Of a stretch of DNA of 64,000 nt, positions 48,101 through 58,757 are shown in pieces (the stretch's first letter is position 1; every line of letters starts with the position of its first letter). Both the position numbers and the translations under genes were made by a program. The notes beneath the pieces are model-generated. The model was not told the origin of the DNA. It did no database searches and worked only from the letters and a program-made list of their open reading frames with translations. This DNA comes from Capitulum mitella (taxonomy: Eukaryota; Arthropoda; Thecostraca; Pollicipedomorpha; Pollicipedidae). The stretch lies in NCBI GenBank assembly GCA_030062745.1, contig CP099839.1, positions 43,784,796-43,848,795 on the forward strand, in the 5' to 3' direction.

Positions 48101-51100
48101 GGAAGAAACAAAGAGCGCTTACCCAAAACACTCCGCTAGCTGCTCCCTGCCCTCACCAGCCGTTGCAGAGTCGGCGGCGCCGGGACAACAGCCGCGGCGG
48201 GTATTCTACCACTGTGTTAGCCACAATGTTCAAACCAACGAATTCCTGTTCATTGCCCGCGGCGCCGACGGAGCGGGAACAACCGGCGCTGGAGCGGACG
48301 CATGCAGAATGTGACAACAGCGGACATCCATCGACTGGGTTTGATCAACAATGCCTCTCGAAGTATCCGCCCTGAACATAATGGTCTCCGTTCAGAGCTC
48401 GTTTCGGTCTCGCGAACTTCTTGTTTTGTTTTGGAATTATGTGTGTGTATTAGTTTGTGTACGAGCGCGTGCGTGGAGGTAAGATTCCTGATACCCCTGA
48501 CGTTTTTTTAATACCAAACGACGAAGGACTCAAAAAAACATGACTGATATGGATTTTATTATTGTGAAATAAAAGACTAAAAAAAGGTGCTTTAGTACCT
48601 CTTCAGCACCCTTGAAAAGACAAATTAACTATAAAAACATGGTCATAAGTAAGATGCAACGGAGGATGTTAACCGTTCACAAGTGGAACATTTTGGAACG
48701 ATGACGTGACCTGACCTGGCCCCTGTGAAAGACCAAAATTGATATCAATGAACTCGCTATTGTCTTACGGTTCAGTATATGTCGCTTAAGTTCAGCTTTT
48801 CAGGGACAAGGTATTGTGTCTATTTACCTAATTCCAAGGACGTGTTTTGACCTTTCATGGCGTCTGGTGGCCTCAAAATTGACCTGAGGTCAAAACTCTT
48901 GAATGTTTTCGTCTCGGTTTGACAAAACCTTTCCGCCGGTGTTTTCCTTTTTTCCGTGCGATATATGGGAGCCGAGATCCTGGGAGGTGCGGAAATCCGC
49001 GCTCCCCCTCCGGCCGGGCAAAGGGCATTCTGAGCCCGGCCGAAGACGGGTTTAAAAATACTTCATTTAACCCTATTCCCTGTTGGGGGGGGGGGGGGCA
49101 GATTCTACTACCCGTGTCTTTTTGCTTGTCGCTCCCACACTGTTTGCCGCAGCGCCACAAGATTTTCTGGCATTTCATGAAATTCATACACACGTGTTTT
49201 GTCACCATTTAAAAAAAAAATCGGTCCCGCAGAGGCGGTTCCAAGCCCCCGTTTTCGGCGGTAATGTGCTGTGCGTGAAGCTGCAAAGTTGTGCGGCTCA
49301 CTATCGTGACATTCTGAGTAGAAATGATTGATTGATATTGGATTTTGAGGCGTGCCTCGACCTTTTGGTCATTATGCGCCGCCTGTCAAGTCTGTGTGAG
49401 TTACGTTACGTTAGAGTGTATGTGGCGATTTTAAAGATAGCGCAAGTGTTTCATTTAACGTTACAGGTTGAAAGAGCAATGGACACAAGTGCTTTTTACG
49501 TTAAGTTGTGTGTGTGACAAAAAATTTTGGATGCCGCTGAGATCGGCATGGTGGGGGGCCTCCGTGAAGCGGGGCAAGATGCGCAGGGGGAAGAGGAAGG
49601 GAGTCGCCGCCTCTTTTACTGTCAGCTACGTTACTTTGAGCCCTCCTCAAAAACTAGGAATTTAGGATTTAGATTTGATTTTGCCAAGGTGCCGGCACGT
49701 GGCCTACTCCTCGCGAAAAGCACCGAGGGGTCTTTATCGTGCAGGCTAGGAGGAGATTGCCCACACTGCCTCTCACGCTGGCTAAGCGTTCACCCTCTCA
49801 CGCCGGGTGTTGCGGAAGAAAGGAAGGAGTGAGAAGGATGTGCGGTGTTGTGTGGCGTTAGAGTTTTTCTGCTAGGTGTGTGTCATTTAAGTACGTGAAT
49901 AGCAGCTGTAGAAGGTCTGGGTGCTGGTTACCCAGTAGGGTACCCAGGGTGAGCTGAATGTTCTTTTGTTGGCAGAAGGCCTTAATGGGTCGTCTTTGTG
50001 TTTCGAAATCCCTACATTCCAGCAGGAGGTGATTTACGTTAAGTGGTGTGTTGCATGTGTGGCATTGTGGTGCTTGGTAAGAGCCGTCCTCTAAGAGTGG
50101 TTGTGTGCATTGTGTGCGACCCGTTCTAAGTCTGGTGAGGACGACTTCTTGGCGCCTGTATTTTTGATTTGATGTGTCCCAGGCGCCAAGTGTGGGTTTG
50201 ATATCGTACAGGTGTGCGTGGTGATTTTGTGTCCAGGTTTTCTATTGGTGTTTACGGATGTGTTGTTGCAGGGCGGCCTTGCAGTCGTCGAGTGAAAATT
50301 TGGTGTCAAAGCATGTGTCAAATGCTAGTGACTGTTTCGCAACCTGGTCTGCTCAGTAGAAATAAAGATCACTGACTCATTTATATAGTCATACACATCC
50401 TAAACAATGCGTATGCACACACATTTTCAGGCGAACGCACACCCAGGTACTGAAAAAATGGGGGAGCACACTATTGTTCTTATGGTGCACTCCCAATTTT
50501 GTTTACCTGGATCCACCTCTGCGCTGCATATAAACTTAAACTGGCCTGCTAGTTGTACATATGATGTTTATATCAGCCGAAACAAACAAAAACAAAGGAA
50601 ATTTCTTATTTCAAAAATCACCCTTCTTGCCCTTCCTGGAACTGCCTATGGTTTTCTATTTTAAATTTCAGCTTTCGGTATATAAAAGACTTGGACATTC
50701 CAAGCTGAACCGTGTTATTCCCATGAAAATTGGTTGGTAAACACGGCCGCAGTGACCTTTCAAAAATCCCCAAATTTTGGGGTTTGTTTGCCCCCACGCC
50801 CTATTTTTGCAGTTTTTGAACTTTTGGGGTCCGGAACTAGAGATCTCGTTGAAACATGTTAAATGGCATTTATCCCATCAACATTGCACGAATGCATCTC
50901 GAGATCTCTGGAAGGGCGGGGAGGGGAGGGGGCAGAATTGGTAATCTTCACCTTTCGGCCAATGCATATTTTTCGAAGGTGCAAAAGTGGCAACGGCTCA
51001 TATCATGTTTGAGTTTGGGTCCTCACTTCTGCGTCTACAAAAAATAATGTGTCAGCCGAAAGTTCTTTCGGCCAGTTGATATTTTTTTCGGGAACGCAGG

Positions 51101-54100
51101 AGTGGTAACTCGAATCGCATGGACTATGTAGCCTGTCCTCCAAGTTAAAAATGATTTAACCTAACCTAACCTAAAACCTACTGCATGGTTGCAGGAATTG
51201 CCCTAGATGGGCATGTAAAACTAATTTTTTGCTAGGTTCAATTTGCCTGTTTTTTGGTTTGGTTAGCTCGTATCGGCTGAAGGCAAACATGTGTCAACTG
51301 AATCAAAATTCAAGAGTTACCTAACCAAGTCAGTTTACACATCCAGTAGGGGCCAGTGCTTAGAAAAATACCTGAACGGGCTAAATTGTTCACACAACTT
51401 GTGTTGCCACTTCCGCGTCTCCAAAAATTACGCGTAAGCGTCGGCCGAAAGGTAGATTACCGCAGATCTGCCCCCCCCCCAGGGTAATGTGAATCTCACT
51501 GCCCGCAGAGAATATGGTTAAGGCAAATAGTCCAAGCAATTGTCGACAAGCTTCATAATTATGCTTCACTACTGACAACTTATTGTGCACATTCTGTTCT
51601 CACCTGAAAATACCGTAAATAATGCTTCCTCTTGATATGTGCCTTTAGTTTGAAAGGCGTCTCTTGTGACCCTTGATTATAACCTCTTTCGGTCGGCACA
51701 GGACATATGTAAAAATGACGTTTTTCCCCTCCTCCTTAACCCGCGCACGACCGTCGGTCCGTCCCGAACACCGTCGACTGGGGGGGGGGGCAGTTGACTG
51801 CCCCCCCCTCTAACTCACGAACGGTTGGTCGCACGATAAAAATAAGCATACCGTTGGAAAGCCCGTCACGAGTAGAGCTCGAAACTGGTCTCATTTTTAG
51901 TTTTAGATAATATGTAAGCCAATTTACGCCCTATATATGTTTTCTCATAGCCGACTGCATGAGACCGAGAAATGGCCTGAATCTCAAGGGCTGTGACTAA
52001 TAACGCATAGGTAAAAGCACCAGCGCACAAGTAAATGTCCGCGGATGCCGATACACGTCTAATTTCCTCAGATTTGTTCAATATATACGCCGAAACGTTG
52101 AGTTAAAGACACCGTAATTCTCCCGTCAGGCGTCACTGTGCGCCGCTGCCGTATGCGGTACCAAATTGACGGGAACTAATTTTAGCGTTCCTTTATTTTC
52201 GCGAAAAAAAACGATCTTTGTCAGTTTTATTGATCTTTGTGGTTCTTGTGATGGTTTCTCGTGCTTAAATTTTGGAAAAAATGATTAGTTACCAATCTAC
52301 AAAGTTGGCGGAGCTTTATTCGCGAGAGCCTGTTTATTTCCAAAATATGCTACTTTTTCAAACTTTTTGAGGTTCCTGGTATTACGTATGTGTGTGCAAG
52401 CTAGTTCTGCCATTTTCTACCCATTCTGAGTAATTCATGGTCGATTTTGACGGTGGTACATTTTGGCCCACTTCAGTTATTCGTGACCTGACCTCAGGTC
52501 AATGGCTGGAAGTCACTGATACTTTGCCCAATGACGGTAACTAGATGTCTGCTTCACTCCACACTAAAAATGTGATGAAATATTCCGTCAATTTCCGAAA
52601 AAACGGCGATATGTCTTAAAAATGGGCTTGACCTTAGGTCAATGACCCGGAAAATTCCGAAAAATCTGAGATAGCAAATTTGTTGCATCTATCACGATCA
52701 CTAATCCCTGAAAGTATTACTGAGATATCTTGTTCTGCGAAAACGTTAGAGGGCGCTAAACTTTTTTTTGACATAGGTCTGCGTGACCTGTCCTAGGTCA
52801 GGCACGTGACCTGACCTAAGGTCAAAATTTTTACACAAGACGTAAAATTGATGGAGCAAAAGGTACACAAAGTTTTGTGAATCTGTGTTAGTTCGTTCTC
52901 TCGCAATCCCAGAAAAACCTCAGGGGGGGCAGTCAACTGCCCCCCCCCAGTCGGGGACGGGTTAAACTCAAAGTACGTTTCTAGATGTGGCCATGGGTGT
53001 CCCAGACCGGGCTCGTCCTCTGCCTCCGAAGCTGAGGCACCGTCGGACTCGGAGTCAAGGTTTTCGACCTCCAGTGGCGGCGTAAAGACGCCTTGATGGG
53101 ACATTTTAGTGTCAGGTAGTTAAAATTTCAGGCCAGTCAAGAATCAATCACCACTCCATCGCCCCATGGACATTACAGATCCAAGGCCATGGCGGCAGTA
53201 ATCATGTGCTCAACAGCCTTGAGTAATCTTGGCGGGGTACCGTGTGGCGGTGGTAAGCAATCCGTGACTAACGTGAGACAACATTGAAAACTGCCCTCAG
53301 CTGGCTGTTCTAGTATAAATGACAATAACTTTGGTATTTTTTAGCCTGAAAAATGACGATTTTAATTTAATGGTTAATTTATAATTTTTAGTCATATCTT
53401 ACGCATAATTCAATACTTTTGTCCTAAAAGAGACCAAAGTCAGCTGGCCTTTATACTGAACCATTGCCGCCAGCTTGCCGTCAACGTTTATCAGCTGACG
53501 AATATTGTCAGCAAGTCCACTCCGCGATTGTCAGCTGAGTGCGCGCCCAGCCGCGCTTGTATCGCCACACGCTATTGGGTGGTGGCTATCCAAGTAGCCA
53601 ATGGCGTGTGCCGATGCAAATAAAGCCGGGCGGTGTCTGTAAGGAGTTTAAAAAGTAACGGAGTAACGAAGTAACGGACCAAAAAGTAACGGTGTAACGG
53701 ACCACAAAAGTAACTTCCGTTACTCAGTCCGTTACAGTAAAATAAAAGTAACGGGTCCGTTACTCCGTTACTCAAAAAAGTAACTTCGTTAGTAACGGAG
53801 TAACGGAGTAACGGACCAGTGCCCACCTATGATTTTAAGTCATATCAAACTTACGCATAATTCAATACTTTTGTCCCAAAAGAGACCAAAGTCAGCTGGC
53901 CTTTATACTGAACGATTGCCGCAAGCTTGCCGTCAACGTTTATCAGCTGACGAATATTGTCAACAAGTCGACTCCGCGATTGTCAGCTGAGTGCGCGCCC
54001 AGCCGCGCTTGTATCGCCGCACGCTATTGGGTGTTGGCTATTCAAGTAGCCAATGGCGTGTGCCGATGCAAATAAAGCCGGGCGGTGTCTGTAAGGAGTT

Positions 54101-55490
54101 TAAAAAGTAACGGAGTAACGGAGTAACGGACCAAAAAGTAACGGAGTAACGGACCACAAAAGTAACTTCCGTTACTCCGTCCGTTACAGTAAAATAAAAG
54201 TAACGGGTCCGTTACTCCGTTACTCAAAAAAGTAACTTCGTTAGTAACGGAGTAACGGAGTAACGGACCAGTGCCCACCTATGCCGAGTTAGAAGAGCTG
54301 TCTCCCCACCAAGGCAAGGAGGATTTACGTTCGTCTCGGCGCAAGAGTTAACGCCAACCGGGCAGGAGAAGATGCTAGAAAGCTGCCGTACCTTTCAAAT
54401 CCGCGAGTTCAGCCTGACACACAATCATAAAGTTACACCTTGCCAGTTTCATAGCAATTGTGAGTGAACGCACATTGTTTGCCTTCCAGATGCATCTATA
54501 GCGCTTGACGGCCTTATAAACAACTATTCACCCGACAACGTCTTCAAAGAGAGCTACAGGGCGTCTCCTACAGCGAGATCAATAGAAGTAAGCTACAAGT
54601 CCATGATATCCGACTACATGAGATCCGGCTCCTGGCCAGTCGCAAACGAGTCAGCGATGGTGACTGGCCTTGCAAATTAGCCGATGTATGTCTGGCCACC
54701 AGACGCCGGCTCGGCGGCCCTGTTTAACCGGCCGCCGTGTGCCGCAGCAGGAGCGGAACCTCAGCAAGCTGCTGTACAACTTCTCCAGCAGCCCGTCACC
54801 GACGGTGCGCGCCATCCGCGGCTCCGGCTCCGGCTGCGGCTCCGGCTCCGGGTCCGGCTCCAGCTCGTCCTACATCAGGCAGGCTGAGACGGGCAGTCCC
54901 ACGCTGGAGCAGGCCATCCTGATGGGTTGCCGCGACTTCCGCAGTCCCTCGCCGGCCTCTGACACCAGCGGTGTCGGCACCATCAACAGCAGCGACGGCT
55001 CCATGCTTTCCGACCTCATGGTGAGCGTTCCAGTCTCGAAGCAACTGATAACGGTTTCTAAGATCACGGTGAGGGCATGACTTCTACCTAGAGCTGAAAC
55101 TGGCGTTCGCAGAGAGAGGTTTCCGTGATTCGAACCTCTCGGCGAGTGAACGGAGCTCTGGGCTCTGCTTATTGAGAAGACCAAAGCTGCTTCATCTGTA
55201 AAAACGTGATCGTGTTGCCAGTCATGCCATGCCCTGTCAGTGTGCTCCGGCACCAAATCTGGATTTGCAGAAATCACCATTCGGTCTAACCTTTCAGACG
55301 CTGATCCGAATTTTCGGGTCACAACAAAGTGCTGCCTTCTCTCACATTGCAGGTTATCTTGCGAGCCCTCTGTCGGGGCTCCGTGGAACGCCGTGATGAT
55401 GACTTTCATTGCACGCCGTCCATTTGTTTCCAGAACAGCTTGAACATCGGCTACAGTGGCGGTGGAGGCAGCGGTGGCGGCGGCAGGCCC

Positions 55491-55522
<32 letters not shown>

Positions 55523-55616
55523 GGGTGGCGGTAGTCTGCAGGTGTCCGGGGTTCCGGTGAGCTTGCAGTCGCTGCTGGGGCCGCGCCGGCTACCACTTCC
55601 TGCCGAGTTTGACCTG

Positions 55617-55656
<40 letters not shown>

Positions 55657-58600
55657 GCTACCCGCCGGCGCGGGCCGCCTCGCCGCGCGCCGGCTGGCCG
55701 GCCATCAGTGCAGGGGCGGCTCCGACGGCGGGTCTGGCCAGAGACCAGCGAGCCATCGAGCAGGCGGCCAAGCAGCACCGCAGCGCCGCCTCCGTCTACG
55801 ACGCCACCTGCACCTGGTCTGGCCAGCTGCCCAGGAAGGAGCACAGAAACCCGGTGTACTCGTGCAAGGTGGGCGCGCCTCGGCCGCCGCCGTCCGGCGG
55901 CCGACCCGTACCGGAGCTCGGTCGGGCCCGGGGGGGACTGGTCTCGGTAACGCAAATGACCAAAGATGCACGAGGGTACAGATGATTTTAGGGCTGTCGT
56001 GGCATTGTTCTCTGTTTCATGCGCCACATGGGTGTAGAACTGAGACAAATTTTACTATGGAAAAATAAATTTGTGTAACCCTAAAATGTGAGATTGGTAA
56101 CGTTTTTTTTTACATAACTTGATTTCATCAAGCAAAAAACATATGAGTAAGTAAAAAACAATGCTACGGAATTCCATACCAAGTTTTTTTGGCATGGAAA
56201 GCTCCGTACCAAAAATATACAAAGTTGGACCCCTGGTGCGTCGCGAATATCGTGGTTTGATGAAAGCTCATCCATAATTGCAAAGCGTATTCGTAATTCG
56301 GATTTTGTGTCCTGTATGAGAGATTGGGTGAGAAAATAGGAGTGAATAAAGAGCAACATCGGTCGAACATACAATGTGATACTAGCTCACAGAGCAGCCT
56401 CTTCCTGTTCCTCATGAACTCTCTTACCTATGCTGTTCACTCTCCTCGCGGCTGAACATTGGACTTTGTCTAGAAGTAGTTCCGAAACAGAAGCGTTGTG
56501 CGAGGCCCGGTCAGCGTCAGCTCTGCCAGTGGCGGACGGCTGGGCCTGTGGCTGCGGCTGTGGCTGCGAGGCCCGGTCAGCGTCAGCTCTGCCAGTGGCG
56601 GACGGCTGGGCCTGTGACTGCGGCTGCGGCCGCTCCGCCGCAGGCCAGGTCGCCGCTCCCACGCGCCGTGCCCGCCGCCGGCAGGTGTTCCTGGGCGGCG
56701 TTCCATGGGACATCACTGAATCTGCCCTGGCCTTCGCCTTCAGGCCATTCGGTCCCATTCGGGTCGAGTGGCCTGGCAAGGATAGCAACGGCAATCCTCC
56801 CAAAGGCTACGTATATGTTCTGTTCGAGTCTGAAAAACAGGTGAAGGCAATGCTTGAGGCGTGCACGTACGACTTGGGAAACAGCAGCAACTGCTACTTC
56901 AAGATCTCGTCTAGGCGTATGAGGTCCAAGGAGGTAAGATAATCGTCGATTTGTAGTCATTTTCAATGTTATGTTGCCTCTCTGACACTTCGTTTTTGAA
57001 ATGCAGCCGCCATCGGGCCGCGGTCCAATTTACTGCATAATATCACGCGAAATGTAGAGCCAAAGCTATGCCTTTTCCATTTCAACAGAACTATAATCTG
57101 CTCCTCAGCCTTCATTTACTTTCCTCTCGCGGGCAGCGTGAGTTGCAGGTGCTGTAAATCGCAGGCTCAGGTGATCATCCCCTCCTGTCAGATGCAAGTG
57201 CGGGCGATGCTCCGGACGAGAGCCGGTGCTGCTGGTCGCAGTGCAGGTGATGCCCAGCGCTGTCACTCGCAGGTACAGGCGACTCCCTGGGTGACACCCC
57301 GTGCTGTCGTTCTCAGGTACAGGTGATTCCCTGGGTGATCGCGGACAGCAACTATGTGCGCTGTCCGTCCCAGCGGCTCGACTCTCAGATGACGGTGTTT
57401 GTGGGCGCCCTGCACGGCATGCTCACGGCCGAGGCCCTGGCGCGCATCATGAACGACCTGTTCGGCGGCGTCGTCTACGCAGGTCTGGCAGTCTCCGCCC
57501 GCCCTGGCCCCAACACTGTGGGTCGGCTGCGGCTCCGGGTCCCATTGGTCACTGAGGTCAGCGCCACCCCGAGTCTCGGTGGTAACGTGGGCTATTAGCA
57601 CCCTCGAGTCCCAGTGGTAACTGAGGTCAGTCACGCCCCCTGAGTCCCAGTGGTAACGTGGGTTATCAGCCACCGGGGCCGATCGAAAGCATGGGTCAGG
57701 CGCGGCATTGAGGCACGTCGGTATTGCGAGCGCACCAGTCAAGATCGTTTCAGGCGTGATCGACCCGTTTGGGTCGGCCCAACCATTGATTATTCGTTTA
57801 ACTTTATCGCAGTTTCTTTGATTCTCAAGGTTACGGGCTCTTTGGAATAACACGACCGGCACGAGTGGACACGTACCCTTCGGTTTTGTTATAATTTTGT
57901 TGATAAACATGCTATTCATGCAAGGCGATTGCTCAAATGTTCCATTATTTCGTTTCGCACAGTTTCAAGCCGTACATGAGCAGCACAGCACGTGGCCAAT
58001 GCTGTGCACCCGGAAATGGAAAGGGCATGTTGTTCTGCGATCCTGACTGCTACCGGCGTTCCTGTCGCCAACTGAGGTGACGGCTGTTCGTTGCAGGCAT
58101 AGACACGGACAAGCACAAGTACCCGATCGGGTCCGGCAGAGTGACTTTCAACAACCAAAAGTCATTCATGAAGGCTGTGGCGGCCGCTTTTGTCGAGATC
58201 AAGGCGCTCAAGTTCACCAAGAAGGTTGGTGGTCGGACAGTGCTGGACGTGCGCTCCTGCCAGATTCCTCAGTCGTACCAGACTCTCATTCGGTCAGCAA
58301 CGAAACCATTGCATTGTTTCATGTGCACGTGCCAGAGCGGAAAAGCGATACCAAGTGTTGCGGCCTGCGCTAAGTTATCGTGGCAACATATTCCTCACTA
58401 TGTAATAACTCTAGAATAAGTTAAGTGCGAGTTTGCTTCAATCTGCCGCCACGAGACGCTACAAGAAGTGACGCTCTGTCTCGACATCACACATACAGGG
58501 TCCCCGAACTGGTCATCCACCATGTGTGCTGACGCCACACTCCTGCCCGTCGGCCGCAGGTGCAGATCGACCCGTACCTGGAGGACTCTCTGTGCTCGGT

Positions 58601-58757
58601 GTGCGCCACGCAGCAGGGGCCCTACTTCTGCCGCGACCTGACCTGTTTCAAGTACTTCTGTCGCGTGTGCTGGACCTGGCGGCACTCGTCCGACACGTAC
58701 CGCGGCCACAAGCCGCTGATGCGCAACTCTCGCAGCTCGGCCGGCGCGCGCGTCTGA
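39159..58757 (+). CDS. orb: Orb/CPEB1 cytoplasmic polyadenylation element-binding protein
   Basis: Exons: 39201-39369 (or from an in-frame ATG at 39159), 54490-54587, 54748-55020, 55434-55868, 56685-56933, 57317-57482, 58097-58224 and 58560-58757 (stop TGA). All are GT/AG and phase-consistent, giving about 571-585 residues. The N-terminal [20 protein letters not shown] and [20 protein letters not shown] match CPEB1 rather than CPEB2-4. A poly-Gly and poly-Pro stretch in exon 4 is followed by [23 protein letters not shown]1 has [10 protein letters not shown] and [13 protein letters not shown]2 has [10 protein letters not shown] and [10 protein letters not shown]; the C-terminal Cys/His-rich zinc domain starts [19 protein letters not shown]1 binds UUUUAU elements in 3' UTRs and controls polyadenylation and translation in oocytes and neurons. 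A TTTTGCAG acceptor at 39200 suggests a further upstream exon. Intron 1 (15.1 kb) carries the transposon nest. Confidence 0.94.
39370..44627 (+). other. first part of orb intron 1
   Basis: Mostly AT-rich and without recognised features. Exceptions are an A-rich GAAACAAAA stretch (about 41065-41125), the GC-rich patch at 41780-42110, and a possible decayed element at about 42810-43980 with G/C-rich ends and GGTCA motifs. Confidence 0.4.
41780..41952 (+). other. candidate alternative orb exon or unrelated GC-rich island
   Basis: A GC-rich open stretch from an ATG at 41808 ends at a strong donor (AGCG|GTGAGTGG, 41953) in phase 1, the phase that orb exon 2 (54490) accepts. The coded sequence (e.g. 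[18 protein letters not shown]) has exon-like composition, but I cannot match it to any CPEB. GC content stays high past the donor to 42110, so a promoter island is another possibility. Confidence 0.25.
44628..44635. repeat. left 8-bp target-site duplication of the outer hAT-like element
   Basis: CCCAGTTA here and CCGAGTTA at 54284-54291 flank the element termini and differ at one position. Confidence 0.75.
46872..46888. repeat. short CCTAA array within the hAT-like element
   Basis: Three CCTAA units in a row, repeated at the homologous place in the inner copy (about 51157-51175). CCTAA is the complement of the common arthropod telomere unit TTAGG. Three units are too few to suggest telomeric origin. 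Confidence 0.5.
47314..47595 (-). pseudogene. BED-finger-like transposase N-terminal exon (outer hAT copy)
   Basis: 93 residues from [20 protein letters not shown]: an acidic Ser-rich lead, then [10 protein letters not shown], a Cys in [10 protein letters not shown], and [14 protein letters not shown], which resembles the Trp/Phe...C...H...H layout of BED zinc fingers in hAT transposases. The first zinc-ligand Cys of a CxxC pair appears as Tyr. The frame ends at CCAG|GTGTGA, which could be a splice donor. No further transposase exons were found leftwards. Confidence 0.55.
49326..50354 (-). mobile_element. 5'-truncated LINE (non-LTR retrotransposon) 3' end
   Basis: The outer hAT copy (46071-46090) lacks this 1029-bp block, and AGTAGAAAT (49317-49325 and 50355-50363) is the 9-bp target duplication. 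On the minus strand the C-terminal part of a non-LTR reverse transcriptase protein can be read: [30 protein letters not shown], then [17 protein letters not shown], the cysteine-histidine ending seen in Jockey/I-type LINEs. The 3' end is a short ATCAATCAATC tail. One stop lies in the upstream part. Truncated and dead on arrival. Confidence 0.85.
51740..52961 (-). mobile_element. TTAA-flanked non-autonomous element, copy C (family 1)
   Basis: 1222 bp bounded by TTAA at 51736-51739 and 52962-52965. The outer hAT copy reads CCTCC-TTAA-ACTCAAAG at 47449-47466, a true empty site with a single TTAA. Orientation is opposite to copies A and B: it starts CCCGCGCACGACCGTCGG and ends AGTCGGGGACGGG. It interrupts the inner copy of the BED-like exon. 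It is the best-preserved proof of the family's target preference. Confidence 0.92.
52966..53104 (-). pseudogene. BED-like exon of the inner hAT copy, split by the TTAA element
   Basis: The start ([20 protein letters not shown] to ETYFEF) lies here. The remainder continues at 51735 and below, beyond the insertion, and there a G is missing compared with the outer copy (TTAGTTTG versus TTAGGTTTG). The inner copy is therefore doubly broken. Confidence 0.7.
54284..54291. repeat. right 8-bp target-site duplication of the outer hAT-like element
   Basis: CCGAGTTA, compared with CCCAGTTA on the left. Ordinary orb intron sequence resumes after it. Confidence 0.75.
56502..56633 (+). repeat. 66-bp tandem duplication just upstream of orb exon 5
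   Basis: Two near-identical 66-bp copies starting GAGGCCCGGTCAGCGTCAGC lie 50 bp before the acceptor at 56684. The period is a multiple of 3, and the frame through both copies into exon 5 is open, although the conserved protein starts exactly at the acceptor (VFLGGVPW after PVYSCK). Confidence 0.9.
57162..57316 (+). repeat. degenerate copies of the orb exon 6 acceptor region
   Basis: CTCGCAGGTACAGGCGACTC with CCTGGGTGA after it, at about 57266, precedes the real TCTCAGGTACAGGTGATTCC at 57311 by 44 bp. Weaker copies (GCAG-TGCAGGTGATGCCC, GCTCAGGTGATCATCCC) lie at about 57163 and 57233. The real acceptor is 57315-57316, because only it gives [12 protein letters not shown] in frame. Confidence 0.75.
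57545..57680 (+). repeat. about 35-bp tandem repeat after orb exon 6
   Basis: Units beginning GAGTCCCAGTGGTAAC or a variant recur at about 57572, 57607 and 57643, with alternating GTGGG-TAT and TGAGGTCAG ends. The array starts some 60 bp after the donor at 57483. Confidence 0.75.

Larger units (their letters stand above)
47873..53831. mobile_element. inner hAT-like transposon inserted into the same family
   Basis: It starts CATAGGTGGGCATCC and ends GTGCCCACCTATG, flanked by the perfect 8-bp duplication ATTTTAAG (47865-47872 and 53832-53839). Its 5959 bp shrink to about 3.70 kb after removal of the LINE and the TTAA element, matching the 3.68-kb outer copy. The uninterrupted inner sequence TTTATAATTTTTAGTCATATC shows what the outer copy looked like before insertion. 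The copies are closely similar over their length. Confidence 0.92.
44636..54283. mobile_element. outer hAT-like transposon, interrupted by a younger copy of itself
   Basis: Terminal inverted repeats begin CATAGGTGGGCA at the left and end TGCCCACCTATG at the right, followed inwards by many CGTTACT/AGTAACG motifs typical of hAT ends. The 8-bp duplications at 44628-44635 and 54284-54291 fit hAT. The element proper is 44636-47872 plus 53840-54283, 3681 bp; the remainder is the inner copy. A BED-finger-like frame lies on the minus strand. I found no catalytic or dimerisation domain, so this copy is non-autonomous or decayed. Confidence 0.88.

Noticed and set aside
44636-54283. Simple tandem segmental duplication of the intron
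   Set aside because: The 8-bp duplications, inverted ends and restored junction show transposition rather than tandem duplication.
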